A stretch of DNA of 64,000 bases from Strigamia acuminata (Eukaryota > Arthropoda > Chilopoda > Geophilomorpha > Linotaeniidae). The stretch lies in NCBI GenBank assembly GCA_949358305.1, contig OX442323.1, positions 1,738,001-1,802,000 of the forward strand, read 5' to 3'. A program made the translations under genes and the position numbers. Positions within the stretch are counted from its first letter, which is position 1. Each line of letters starts with the position of its first letter. Below the pieces are notes generated by a model that had not been told where the DNA came from, searched no databases, and saw nothing but the letters and a program-made list of their open reading frames with translations. Below, one piece after another: positions 11,612-22,751 of the stretch.

Positions 11612-14600
11612 CTACTCGCAGAAACAAAATTTTTTCAAATTTACACTGTTAATACAATCTGATTGATTTCCATACTCATTAATTCGGCTTAGGTCTCCAG
11701 TTAACTCGTACTTATTTGAAGTTTCAACAAATTCAACCGTGCCCTCAAAAACTGCTCCGCTTGGTTTAACAGAAATTGTAATACGATATTCTGCCACTTC
11801 TACCATTTGCCAAATTTCATCACTTACTCGAGCGTCTATGATTTTATCAAGCGTCAGATGGGCACATTTTTTACGCTCACTGGACAATTGTTTATTTATT
11901 TCTGTGGCAATCAATTGAGCTGAAGTTGCAACGCGGTGGTCGGTGAGTGCTACCGATCTCTTCTCGTGGCAGGTGCACCAATGAGGCAAGATGGCGGCAT
12001 TTTCGCAAGTTCGTTTCGGTGGAATCTCCGAAAAGAGACTTAATCCCCGATTGCGGACATCCGCTTGTACGACTTCACCCGTAAAGTCGAGGATTTGTTT
12101 AAGCGTTTCGTGCAAGTCGAAGAACGTGGTCAACCGGTTCTGGTTTGCTCGAAGATTTTTCCACAATTTGGGATATTTCTCCCGAAACCACGGAGGGAAT
12201 GAGATGAAAACAAACGGCATCCTTTCTTCCAGCTGTCCTATTATTGTGTTCCGGATTTCGCCGAAGCGAACGCCATGATCACTGAAGAATACTAGGACGG
12301 AATTGCTGTCGAGAAGATTTTTGCTGTATTCATGAAAGAAATCCAGATACAATTGGTCGGCACGGCCCGCATTGTTAATATCTTGATGGGTCAAGCGTGA
12401 GTTGAATAGAAAAGAAAAAGTGGGCTTCGTCTTGAAAGTTGTTAAGAAATCCATCAACCATTGCAGGGTGACGTTTGCTTCCGGCCGGTTATTGTGGCAA
12501 TTCGGCTCCACCTTATTCACATTTGAGTCATCATCGACTGCCAAGTGGAACGGTCTCATGTAGTAATCCGTTGGTTGTTTTGCAAAGCCGCGTCTGTTGT
12601 AGTTGAATGCTGATATTTTAGGGTAATCTTCGGCATAAAAGGTCCTGTAACCTCTGTCACTGAAGTTCTTCCAGATGATGTTTAAGTAGTCAAATGGCAA
12701 ATTCTTCATTGTTCCGTTCCAACATTCCCGAACGTAAAGTCCTGTTAGCAGTGGTACTACGTTAACAAATGTGTTGTCGGCCAGTTTAATGAAGCCTTGT
12801 AATTCGATTGTATTCTTCTTGTTCTTTAGGAAGTTGTGTGTTTTGGGCATTTGGCGGATCAAGTTGAGACGTGACACGGAGTCTAGTCCAACAAGTGTCA
12901 CACTCAATCTTTCGGTTACTTTTTTTTTCGTTTTTCGGGTCCAATCTCGGAAGTTTTTATTACAGCGTTTTTCCACTTGAGGCTTCATCTGAAACAGACA
13001 TTGAAATAGAATAAGCAACAATGTTTTGTTGTTAATTTGATAGAAATTCTTTTTTCGGAACATTTTGTTAGCAATTGACGGAGGAAATTGATTTGGATCT
13101 AATTTTCTAATTCAGTAATTGTTTGTTTTAGATTAGAACGGGTCGTACGATTGTTGATATCCAAGGGTTAGGAACAGCAGGTGTGATATTGTGATATTAT
13201 AGTGTAAATATGAGCCACTAGATGGCAGTGTAATCGAGGCGACACCTGGCGCCCGGTGTTACCTTGTATGATTAATAAACCTGAGCGGTACACTTTGTAT
13301 CATGTCATGCTACTGAACAGATCTCCTTTATTATGCCTATTCCACGACACCACATTGGCGACGAGGATAAAGAAATAGAACTGAATCCGCTGATATCAAC
13401 ATTGGAAATTGCCATCAAGGAACATTGATTGTGTGAGTGTGTTGATAAACTGGTTATACACCTGTGTTTAGTGTTATTAGTGCGGAAAATGGCGGCAAAC
13501 TCGAATTTACCACCCGTCGGACAATTTGTTATTCAAGAAGGGAATTTGAATCAACTCTGGAAAAAGTGGAGCAAGAGTTTCACATATTTTCTAGTAGCGT
13601 CGAAAATTACCGATGCGGATCAAAAATTAGCCACATTACTGCATTTGGCCGGTCCTGCTGTGCAGGAAATATTCGAGACGTTTGAGGAGGACGACACAAA
13701 AACCTACGATGTAGCGGTAACGGCGTTAGAGGCGTATTTCAACCCGCGAAAAAATTTGCGTTTTGAACGTCACATCTTTAGACAGCAGTGTCAGGAGGAC
13801 AAGGAGTCGATGGACAGCTACGTGACGCGTCTGAAAAAATTTGCGAAGTCGTGCGAGTTTACAACACTCGAGGAGGATTTGATTGTGGACCAGGTGCTTG
13901 AAAAGGGACGCGATAAAGGGTTGCGGAGACGACTTTTACGCGAAACAACAGTAACACTGAGTTCGTTATTGACCATGGCGCGTTCGGCAGAAGCCAGCGA
14001 ACAACACGCGACCGCAATGGAGCGAGACAGCGTGGAGAAGCCGAAGGAAAGCACCGTGAGTTCGATTAATGAAAATAAACATTTTAAGAGTCGTGGAAAC
14101 CGAAGGGGGCGTGGCACGTTCCGGAAATTCAACTCTAAGCCACACAACGTGGACGACAGGCGAGAAAATAAGACCCAAGCGGCGAAGATGTGTTTCCGGT
14201 GCGGCCACAATGACCATTTAGCCAGCGAGTGCACGATCGCGAAAAATAAAGAATGCGGTTTTTGCCATAAACTTGGCCATTTTTCAAAAGTTTGTAGGGC
14301 GAAAAATGCTGACCGAGGGCGTGGAAACAAGGACCGTGTGCGATACGTAGGAGTCAACGAGTACGAACGTGAACACGACGGAAGCGACAGTGACTATTCG
14401 TGGTGCGTGTCCGCAGGAAAGCCGACCGAGGACATTGTTGTGGAAATTGAAAAACAGAAAGTAAATGTATTGATTGATTCCGGGTCGACAGTGAATCTAG
14501 TCGATCAGAAGACGTGGAACACGTTGAAAAGTAAGGGAATCAAATTAATTCCAACTAACACACGTTTATTTGCATATGGTGTGAATGAGCCATTGGTCGT

Positions 14601-17600
14601 AAGCGGAGAATTTCACGCGGAAGTGGGAACTGCGAAGAAGTCGGTCAACGCGAGGTTTTTGGTCGTCCCATCGGGAAAATTGCCATTATTGGGACGAGCA
14701 ACGTCGAAACAACTCGGAATATTAAAATTGGAAGACGAGATAGTGAATGCGGTGGATGACAGCACGCTGTTTGACGAGACAGTCGGGAAACTCCGAGATG
14801 ATCTAAGTATTCGAATTAAAAAATACAAAGAAGTATTTAATGGGATTGGCAGGTTGAAGGAATACGAACTCGAACTTCATGTCGATCCGTTGGTGAGGCC
14901 AGTGGCGCAAATGGTGCGGAGAATACCGTTTCACATCCGCAAACAGGTGGATGCGGAAATTGATAACCTGCTGAAAGCAGACATCATCGAACCAGTCACC
15001 GGTGCCACTGAATGGGTTTCGCCGATGGTTCCGGTGCGAAAACCGGACGGAACAATCAGAATTTGCCTCGACATGCGCGCGGTGAATGAGGCCGTGAAGC
15101 GCAACCGCCACCCATTACCCACGATGGATGAGGTCCTGGACGAAATAGACGGGGCCGAAATGATAACAAAATTAGATTGCAGGTGGGGATACTTGCAAAT
15201 TCCCTTGCAAGAAAATTCTAGGAAATATACAGTTTTCGTCACACACCGCGGACTTTTCCAGTATAAAAGACTATTTTTCGGGATCGCGAGTGCTCCAGAG
15301 GAGTATCAACGAATCGTCCAAAACATTTTGGCCGATTGCGAGGGAACGCGTAATAGTCTTGATGACATCGTCGTACATGGTCGGACGACGAAAGAACACG
15401 ACGAAAGGCTAGAAAAAGTGTTAGAAACTTTAATGCGTAACGGATTAACGTTAAATTTGAAAAAGTGTGCGTTTGGCGTGACGAGATTGACATTCTTGGG
15501 CCATATCATCTCAAAGAAAGGCATTTCCGTGGCGGAACAAAAGGTTGAAGCGGTTCGAAACGCGACGGCCCCGAAGAACGAAACGGAAATTAGGAGCTTT
15601 CTGGGCCTGGTCAATTACTGCGCCAGATATATACCAAACTTTGCGACCATTGCAGAACCGTTGAGAGTTATGGCGAGAAAGGACGTCGTATTTAGTTGGA
15701 AAAAACCACAGAACGATGCCTTCAACAAGCTAAAAGAGAGTTTGTGCAGCTCGGGAACGCTCGCCTTCTTCAAGAAGAACGTGGAGACGGAATTGATAGT
15801 CGACGCGTCGCCAGTCGGATTAGGGGCGGTCCTCGTGCAACGGCAAGTCGACGGTTTGAATCAGCCTATCGCATACGCCAGCAGGACGTTATCCGACGTG
15901 GAACGCCGATACTCCACCACGGAAAAAGAAGCTCTCGCAGTCGTTTGGGGCTGCGAGAGGTTCCGACTCTACTTGATTGGAATGCCATTCAAACTGATAA
16001 CCGACCACAAGGCATTAGAAATTATTTACTCGGTGAAGTCGAAGCCCAGCGCCCGGATCGAGAGGTGGGTGTTGAGGCTGCAACCGTACGAATTTACGAT
16101 CAAACATCGGCCAGGAAGTTCAAACATCGCGGATGCTCTCTCAAGACTACTTCCAGTTGGAGAAGGGAAGACGGTGATTGGAAAAACGGAAAAATACGTG
16201 CATTTCATCCTTGAAAATGCCATCCCGAAAGCGATGACTTTGAAACACGTAGAAGTTGCTTCCAGGGCCGACGGTCAGATCTGCACAATCGCCACGAGTT
16301 TACGGGACGCGACGAAGTTTACGCAAGAATTACAAAAATTCGAGCCGATTCGAAATGAATTAACGATGGCGGGAGACGTATTACTTCGCGGCACGAGAAT
16401 CGTGATGCCGACGGCGTTGAGGAAAAAGGTCATCGAATTGGCACACAGGGGTCACCAAGGCGTCGTACGTACGAAACAACGCCTACGAGAGAAGGTCTGG
16501 TGGCCGGGCCTTGACCACGACGTCGAGAGCGCAGTGCGACAGTGCAGAGCCTGTCAATTTAACAGCAGCGCGACAGAGAAGCCGGAGCCGATAAAAAGCA
16601 CCATTTTACCAAAAGGGCCGTGGCGGGACTTAGCGCTGGACATCTGCGGGCCATTTAACGATGGACATTCGATCATTGTGCTGGTGGACTATTATTCCAG
16701 GTGGCCGGAAGCACGAATTTTAAAATCGACGAAAGCAGAAAAAATAATAAGTTGGCTACGCGGAACTTTCGAGTGTTGGGGACTTCCCGAGACGTTGACG
16801 TCCGACAACGGGCCGCAGTTCGTTTCGGAGCAGTTTCGTGACTTCATGGACGAATGTGGAACGCAACACAGAAAGGTTACACCGTATTGGCCTCAGGCCA
16901 ACGGTCAAGTCGAAAGATTAAACAAATCATTTGTAAAAGCGTTTCGTTCGGCGAAAATCGAAGGCGAAGATTGGAAGAAAACACTCGGAACTTTTCTAGA
17001 AGCGTACAGAAGCACTCCACATAGGACTACAGGAGTGTCACCATACGAACTGATGACTACAAGAAAAATGAGGAATAAGATCCCACAGATAATGAAAGAA
17101 CAACGAGGAAAACTACATCGGATCGTGAAGAATAAAGATGCGGAGGAAAAAGCGAAATCAAAACAATTTGCAGATCACAGCCGGAAAAGTAAAGAAAGTG
17201 AAATTCGGGTTGGAGACAGAGTTTTGGTTGCGAAATCAAGATTTCACAAGTTGGATTTGGCTTACGAACACGATCTAATGACAGTTAGCCGGAAAGACGG
17301 AAATTGCGTTTCGTTGAAAACGTCTGATGGACGAATTATTAAGAGAAATGTAACGAAAATAAGACGTTACATTCCACTGGACGAGGATATCGGGATTCGA
17401 GGAGAAGACAACATCCAAATAGAGGCGGGACCCGAAGGACCACGAGCAGATACCCATTTGCAGCCTGGGTCACCACCAGGAGAGGCGTTACCAAGGGGCC
17501 GACCGTTGAATCGCCCAGCACCTGGACCATTACGGAGGTCCAAGCGGAACAGAAGACCTCCAGATTATTTGAAAATGTATGTGAGATGAGCAAAATTTCA

Positions 17601-20065
17601 AATGGATGTTGTTGCCAAATTAACTTTATTAATAAGTAACAAATGTGTTTGAAAAAAAAGAGAAAAGGAAAGAGTTCAGGCCTGGACCAAAAACATTGTT
17701 AACCCTTCCAACCCTAAGATGGGTCTTTTTGTTACATCACTTTAAAAAAGTCATTATTTTTATATGAAAGAAATTTTTTTTTTATCTGATTTTTGCTGAC
17801 TTTTCCTTTGAAACATCACTAAACACTACACCACAATTGAAATTTTTTTAATGTTTTTATTTTGTGTGTAATTTGAACCCAAAGATTAAAAATATTAATC
17901 AAAATATAAAAAAATTGATCAAAACATAAAAAAATTGACCAAAATATATACAAAATTGATCAAAACATAATAAATAGATCAAAATGTATATTTTCTGGAT
18001 CAAAATGTCTATAAAATTGATGGCAAAGGGACATTTACATGTGTCCTTGATGCAGCGGCGGCCATCTTTGTTGTGGTGAAAAACATGTGTTGGCCAAATT
18101 CCTTTGAAATTTCCTAAGACCCGGATGTTGCGCATGCGCAGAATCTGGGTCATATAATGCCCATCTTAGGGAGAGATGGGAGGCAAATTCTTTCGGGTTG
18201 GAAGGGTTAAGGAATAATACATATACATTGTAAGTTTTAATCATTTAATTTAATTTATTTATATTATTATGTTTGTACAAAATGTTGTTATAATTTGGGA
18301 AAAAAGAGTGATGTGATATTGTGATATTATAGTGTAAATATGAGCCACTAGATGGCAGTGTAATCGAGGCGACACCTGGCGCCCGGTGTTACCTTGTATG
18401 ATTAATAAACCTGAGCGGTACACTTTGTATCATGTCATGCTACTGAACAGATCTCCTTTATTATGCCTATTCCACGACACCACAGCAGGGCCATATTGTA
18501 ACTTTTATAAGTTACAGTGGTTGAGTTCCAAAAAAGTTAGATACATGCACAGAGTTGTTCGGGCACAGATGAGCACGCATTGTTAGGCTTTCAGCATTGA
18601 TTTGGTCTACTGTTTGTTTTCTTTTAACTCAATAACTTGTACTGTATAGTGAAAATATTTCAAGCGAGATCTCAAGAGAAATCAAACTGGATATATTTTC
18701 TTTTCTTCAGTGTCGTTTGTCACGAGTGGGTGTTTCATGCTGTAGAATAGGGTATTGTATTCTAATAAATTGCATCAATTTTTTTTTCAATCTTATTCTA
18801 ACTGGGTTTTACTTTGGCATGTTAGCTGTAATGGTGCAGGACTGTATAGGTATTGGGATTTTGCCAAAAACTTAAACCGAAACAAATCGATCCTACCTGT
18901 ATAAAAGGTAAAAACTCCGTGTATAAATTTCTATTTCTAAACGAATTCGACGTGCATTCAATTCTGATGAACTCGTCCTTCACTCTTTTTATTCCATCAA
19001 ATTTTATAGCATTGCTCATTTTATATCTAGAAGTATCAAACAAAACACATGAATTTTTATTAAAAAATAACACGACATTCTAATCTAACTGGTCCTAAAC
19101 CAATCCTGTTTTACTGTTTTTAAATTTATTTCGAATTGAATATGTCCAATAACTTATGTTCACTACTTATCCTGAAAAGTGAAAAATAATCGAACACCTT
19201 ACATTTGGGACAGTCACGGGTAAACGTAAGATTGTGACCGTTTTTCTGTAACAGGACACTTTTCAAAGTCAGCTCCAGCTGCTGATCCCGGAAAACACCT
19301 GGGAACCAATAGGGAAAAGTAAAGAAGAATGATGGAAGGGTTCAACCTTGATTGAGTGACCAGTCAACACTTGTTCACCAAGGTGATGCTTAGGGAAGAT
19401 CCGTGGGCGACACATGGGCTGATAGTCTATGACTCAACAAGAACACTTAACCCTTAAAACATCTAATAAAAGGTCATAAACATAAATACAGTTTATTTGT
19501 CTCTAACCAGCATGTTAATGGCGTCCGTCCACCCTCACAATAGCTGAGTATGTATTTGGTTTTTGGAAAGTTTGTTTCAAACGATAACTAACTATTTGCT
19601 ATAATTTTTATAATATTTCCATACGTGTCATCATTCGTATTATCCTTTTTCGTAATACTTCTATAGGAGCATCGAAAACTTCCTCGAAAACGTTGATTAG
19701 CACGTCTCTTCTCTATGGAAATGTGAGTTTGATTAAAAATCAGTAAAGATTGTGGTCCCGAACAAACAAGAGGTCCAACTGGACGATACAAGTGCAGAAT
19801 AGATACATCAAACGGATTGTAATCTGGTATGTTACATCCAGCCGTATTCACCTAATTTAATTTTTTTTAAATGATGTCTAATTTTTGTATCTCTTTTTTT
19901 GTATCTTACCAAAAATCTTTTTTTGTTGTCAGATGCAATTTTGAGCGATGAAACAACTTCAGGAAATCTATTCATTTGTGTAATTTGTGTAATTTTGTGT
20001 AAACTGAACAAACAAACACCAACTATGCAAGTAACAAGAATAATTTTTTGCCACAATGCAGCCAT
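11612..20065 (-). CDS. DUF229 (sulfatase-like fold) membrane protein, intron 3 invaded by a retrotransposon
   Basis: Four exons join in phase: 20065-19910, 19851-19625, 19026-18897 and 12988-11612 (629 aa). Residues about 7-25 are a hydrophobic signal anchor. Exon 2 carries the family's 'GCNIPDYNPFDVSI' and 'GPLVCSG'; exon 3 has 'VKDEFIRIECTSNS'; exon 4 has 'VTLVGLDSVSRLN', 'DRGYRTFYAEDYP' and 'VLVFFSDHGVRFG', the alkaline-phosphatase/sulfatase-like core of DUF229 (PF02995). The donor of exon 2 (GTATGG) is weak, but phase and family order support it. Intron 3 is 5.9 kb, of which about 5.3 kb is a Ty3/Gypsy element in the opposite orientation; without it the intron would be about 0.6 kb. The gene is open throughout. 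Biochemical function of the family is not established; the protein is probably luminal or extracellular. Confidence 0.85.
13182..13354 (+). repeat. 5' LTR of the Ser-primed Gypsy element
   Basis: 173 bp, beginning TGTGATATTG and ending CCACA, with an AATAAA signal near 13273. It is unusually short for a Gypsy LTR. Confidence 0.9.
13489..17589 (+). CDS. Gag-Pol polyprotein of the Ty3/Gypsy element
   Basis: A single frame of 1366 codons from ATG 13489 (context aaaATGGCG); the frame is open from 13429 but without a better start. Order: Gag capsid, two CCHC knuckles (about residues 235-248 and 256-269), aspartic protease ('VLIDSGSTVNLV', about 327), reverse transcriptase with 'TKLDCRWGYLQIPL' (about 562) and a 'NSLDDIVVHG' catalytic box (about 624), RNase H ('LIVDASPVGLGAV'), integrase HHCC finger (about 985-1023), and the DDE core ('LALDICGPF', 'TSDNGPQF', 'QVERLNKS'). 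Gag and Pol share one frame, so no frameshift signal is needed. All catalytic residues are visible and there is no internal stop; the copy appears able to code. Confidence 0.95.
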   Translation: MAANSNLPPVGQFVIQEGNLNQLWKKWSKSFTYFLVASKITDADQKLATLLHLAGPAVQEIFETFEEDDTKTYDVAVTALEAYFNPRKNLRFERHIFRQQCQEDKESMDSYVTRLKKFAKSCEFTTLEEDLIVDQVLEKGRDKGLRRRLLRETTVTLSSLLTMARSAEASEQHATAMERDSVEKPKESTVSSINENKHFKSRGNRRGRGTFRKFNSKPHNVDDRRENKTQAAKMCFRCGHNDHLASECTIAKNKECGFCHKLGHFSKVCRAKNADRGRGNKDRVRYVGVNEYEREHDGSDSDYSWCVSAGKPTEDIVVEIEKQKVNVLIDSGSTVNLVDQKTWNTLKSKGIKLIPTNTRLFAYGVNEPLVVSGEFHAEVGTAKKSVNARFLVVPSGKLPLLGRATSKQLGILKLEDEIVNAVDDSTLFDETVGKLRDDLSIRIKKYKEVFNGIGRLKEYELELHVDPLVRPVAQMVRRIPFHIRKQVDAEIDNLLKADIIEPVTGATEWVSPMVPVRKPDGTIRICLDMRAVNEAVKRNRHPLPTMDEVLDEIDGAEMITKLDCRWGYLQIPLQENSRKYTVFVTHRGLFQYKRLFFGIASAPEEYQRIVQNILADCEGTRNSLDDIVVHGRTTKEHDERLEKVLETLMRNGLTLNLKKCAFGVTRLTFLGHIISKKGISVAEQKVEAVRNATAPKNETEIRSFLGLVNYCARYIPNFATIAEPLRVMARKDVVFSWKKPQNDAFNKLKESLCSSGTLAFFKKNVETELIVDASPVGLGAVLVQRQVDGLNQPIAYASRTLSDVERRYSTTEKEALAVVWGCERFRLYLIGMPFKLITDHKALEIIYSVKSKPSARIERWVLRLQPYEFTIKHRPGSSNIADALSRLLPVGEGKTVIGKTEKYVHFILENAIPKAMTLKHVEVASRADGQICTIATSLRDATKFTQELQKFEPIRNELTMAGDVLLRGTRIVMPTALRKKVIELAHRGHQGVVRTKQRLREKVWWPGLDHDVESAVRQCRACQFNSSATEKPEPIKSTILPKGPWRDLALDICGPFNDGHSIIVLVDYYSRWPEARILKSTKAEKIISWLRGTFECWGLPETLTSDNGPQFVSEQFRDFMDECGTQHRKVTPYWPQANGQVERLNKSFVKAFRSAKIEGEDWKKTLGTFLEAYRSTPHRTTGVSPYELMTTRKMRNKIPQIMKEQRGKLHRIVKNKDAEEKAKSKQFADHSRKSKESEIRVGDRVLVAKSRFHKLDLAYEHDLMTVSRKDGNCVSLKTSDGRIIKRNVTKIRRYIPLDEDIGIRGEDNIQIEAGPEGPRADTHLQPGSPPGEALPRGRPLNRPAPGPLRRSKRNRRPPDYLKMYVR
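17703..18206. mobile_element. piggyBac-like MITE nested in the Gypsy element
   Basis: 504 bp flanked by TTAA on both sides (17699-17702 and 18207-18210), with perfect 12-bp terminal inverted repeats CCCTTCCAACCC (17703-17714) and GGGTTGGAAGGG (18195-18206), extended by a subterminal CTAAGATGGG / CCCATCTTAG pair. TTAA targets with CCCTT-type ends are typical of piggyBac elements. It has no transposase gene. Its centre (about 17890-18020) is a run of about five degenerate repeats of a gatcaaaa.ataaa unit. Confidence 0.82.
18312..18484 (+). repeat. 3' LTR of the Ser-primed Gypsy element
   Basis: 173 bp, identical by eye to 13182-13354; followed by the GCAGG target duplication. Confidence 0.9.
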
Positions 20066-20687
20066 TCAGTTCGACAACAAACGCAAGCTGCTAGAAAATA
20101 TGCTACTACTTGTAGCTGTACGATAAACCTTTGCGATTGGAATTTTTGTATTAAAAATTTGTTCTGAATATGATAAGATCAGAAAGATATGCAGAACAAA
20201 CACAGCACGTGAACACATTTTTCATTTTAAATTGTGACATACAGTTAAATGTTGTTATCCAACTAACATTTGATGAGGTTAGCAAATAACCAGAACCAAA
20301 CGCAGCTGCTGCATTCAAAAAGTCGCGTTGCAAGTGTTTCAGGTGTTTGCGTATTACGTATTTGTTGACAACATTTACGTCATTGAACTTAAGCCTTTGA
20401 AATCGAGCAATATACAAGTGCGCTGTTTAACCTGGGTTTAACCTACCGGTAGATCATGTTATTGCTGTATTGGTTTGTTGTTTGGTCTATTCTTTACTTT
20501 GATCGATTCATTTTTCAACATGCAATGCATCCACTTATAAATGCATCATACGTAGAAACAACCCATCGATGCTTCGCTGCATCGCACGGTGGCTTCTTTT
20601 ACTTCCTCCGAGTCCATAACCTATTTCCTTGAGTCTCCTTGTTAACTTCTCCGATATATTTTTTTTCATTATGGAATTTCATTTGTC
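20066..20687. other. Upstream region of the DUF229 gene, nothing recognised
   Basis: AT-rich sequence upstream of the DUF229 start codon at 20065. No motif-bearing frame was found. Confidence 0.35.
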
Positions 20688-20835
20688 AGCAATCATTTTG
20701 TCCGAATCTTTTCTACATTTCTTCAGACTTTTTGTGGAGCGTGGACGACTACTTCCAGTTTCTTCACAAGTTCTGATTATTCCACGTGCAGTTGAGTGAT
20801 GAATCCCTATTTGAGTTGCAATTTGAGAATTCCAG
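20688..20835 (-). pseudogene. Tc1-like transposase DNA-binding domain relic
   Basis: The minus strand reads 'NSQIATQIGIHHSTARGIIR' followed by 'ETGSSRPRSTKS', the helix-turn-helix/paired-like N-terminus of Tc1 transposases, ending in a TGA at about 20688. Further degenerate coding continues toward 20580. No catalytic domain or terminal repeats are visible. Confidence 0.6.
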
Positions 20836-20889
20836 ATGCCTTCAAAATATTTGTTAATAATTTAGCAGCCATTGTGAAACTTTAAATTC

Positions 20890-21960
20890 TATATGAAGTT
20901 TGTCTGTTAATTGGTAGATACATTTGCAGATGTTAATTAGACCACATGAACTGAGAAACTGAGAAAAAATAACAGCATAGAGTTAAGAATCAGACTGGGA
21001 GTGAGCTGGTTTCCAGTCAGGTGTGCTATCAATTATGTGACCCAGTCTCCTTAACCTTCAAGTGCTGGTTATTGTGTTTGGAATAGCCACTATTCTTTTT
21101 ACAATATCGCAGGATGGATTTATGCATCGTGATATTTATAATTGTGGTGTTCCAATTTTTTTTCTTCATTTTAGAAGTTTGGTATTTATCGTAAGAAGTG
21201 TTATAGACATTAGCAACTGGAAATTGTCAACTCTAAAGTTACAGAACAATTCTGCGTTGTCTTTTTTTGCCTGCAAAGTAACAAAATGATTTACCTTCAA
21301 ACCGATCACCAACTTTGTGAACAAGTTTGGTTTCTACATATTTTACAATAGGATAGCTCCTACTGTACTGAGGCAGCCAGTATACTTGTATTCTCTAATT
21401 TTATCATTTTACTTTACTCTTTTGTGGTATGCGCATTCGTCATAAGTATTTTCTGTACTCGCGTGATCTGCCATCAGTTTACAAAATTTGGTTTAAATGT
21501 GTTGTACACATTGGGTGCACATTGTTGTATAGACATATCCTCCATGTGTGGTGACTCAGTGGGCAGTGCATCGTCTTCGGATACATTCTGTCTACTTTCT
21601 GTGTCACTGTCAAGAGGGATTGTTTTCCTCTTTGTGGATCACCTCTTGAAAGGACAAGTGTGCACCCTGAGCAGAAAAGGGGTGGCGGGCTACAGCAGCC
21701 ATTGGCTACGACTGTCACCTCACCCCACTCTATTAGGCTCGGAGATTTCCCGCCTTTATCAGAACTTACAAGAAAACTTTAAGCTTATAAGCAAGACAGC
21801 AATTTACACGTAAATTCTTGCTTGGGTTATGGCTTTGTTCCGTGGTTTTTCCAATTCCATCCACATCTGGTAGCTTGAATGTTAAGCCTTCTGTTCCATT
21901 GACCATTCCAATAACGCCGACCACCATTATTGGCACGCCCGCTCCTTTCTTGCGTTCACC
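20890..21960. other. Unassigned stretch upstream of a decayed gag
   Basis: About 1 kb. A plus-strand frame at 21424-21813 (129 codons) has no recognisable domain. Parts may belong to the retroelement whose gag relic follows, but no LTR or primer site could be placed. Confidence 0.3.
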
Positions 21961-22751
21961 AGCTGAGGAATGAGATGTTTACCAAGAGCAGTTGGAAGAA
22001 TTGGTTACATTAAACCAAATTTCTGTTGCTTCCAAGCGTTCTTTCCTTCTTTCAATCGTGGATTCAGTGCATACTCCTTAATACACAATTTATTTTACCC
22101 AGCAAAGCTGAAGAACCAGACGTTTGATGGAATTGCGAAGGCATTACTTTCGCATTACGCTTCAGCTCCTAGTCCGATTGTCCAGCAATACAAGTTGGGA
22201 TCCTGGCTCTGCAAGGATGGTGAGTCCATTCCTGCGAGATGGCAGAGAAGTGCGGTGGCATGCGGTGCCGTCGCTTCAGCCGGCTTGGAACAGCTCGTCC
22301 TTGATCAGCTGGTCAGGTGTGTTGGAATATTCTCTGCCAGATGACAAGCTGACAATGGAACGAGCATGGAACGACATCGGAACGAGCATCCGGTTTTCAG
22401 GCCGAATCGAGTGGAAATGTCGTTTACAATGCTGCCTACGGGTCGAAAATGGCACATGAGAGTGAGGCAGGGACCGCCGCGGCGACTTCCAGGCCGAACG
22501 GCAGAAATCCAGGGATATTTCAGTGGCTTCAAGCAATGGCGGAAATCGTTCTAAAAGAACAGACTCCTTCATCTCCATTGGACTGCATGCAGCAGTCATT
22601 TTTCCGGAGGACTGTTCTGAAAGCACAAGGTATTGCTGGCGCTATAATGATTGCGATTACTCATTACCTATTGCCCACATCGTGCAACAGTTTCTGCGTA
22701 TTGTGGCAATGTCGGCCATCTTGCAAGAGTTTGTAAAATGGCGGCACAAAC
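21960..22751 (+). pseudogene. Decayed Ty3/Gypsy gag, interrupted by the 12.3 kb element
   Basis: Fragments in shifting frames carry Gypsy capsid motifs: 'NLFYPAKLKNQTFDGIAKAL' followed by 'LSHYASAPSPIVQ' (about 22083-22190), a 'LDQLVRCVGI' segment (about 22300), and the tail of a CCHC knuckle, 'YCGNVGHLARVC' (about 22700-22735). At least two frameshifts are needed to join them. The large LTR element inserts at 22752, directly after the knuckle. I could not follow a convincing continuation beyond 35092. Confidence 0.6.

Larger units (their letters stand above)
13182..18484 (+). mobile_element. Complete Ty3/Gypsy retrotransposon with 173-bp LTRs
   Basis: LTRs at 13182-13354 and 18312-18484 are the same length and look identical by eye. 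A 5-bp target duplication GCAGG flanks it (13177-13181 and 18485-18489). The primer site TGGCGACGAGGAT (13356-13368) is complementary to the 3' end of tRNA-Ser(GCU) plus CCA. A purine-rich tract ends just before the 3' LTR (18298-18311). One long gag-pol frame fills it, and a MITE sits between pol and the 3' LTR. It lies inside intron 3 of the DUF229 gene, opposite to it. Confidence 0.93.

Noticed and set aside
11612-13063. DUF229 frame as an intronless retrogene of 483 aa
   Set aside because: A 3' splice site at 12989-12990 and in-phase upstream exons at 18897-20065 with the family's N-terminal motifs show it is the last exon of a four-exon gene.
21424-21813. 129-codon plus-strand frame as a membrane protein gene
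   Set aside because: Hydrophobic but without a recognisable family, splice context or conservation signal; left as unassigned.
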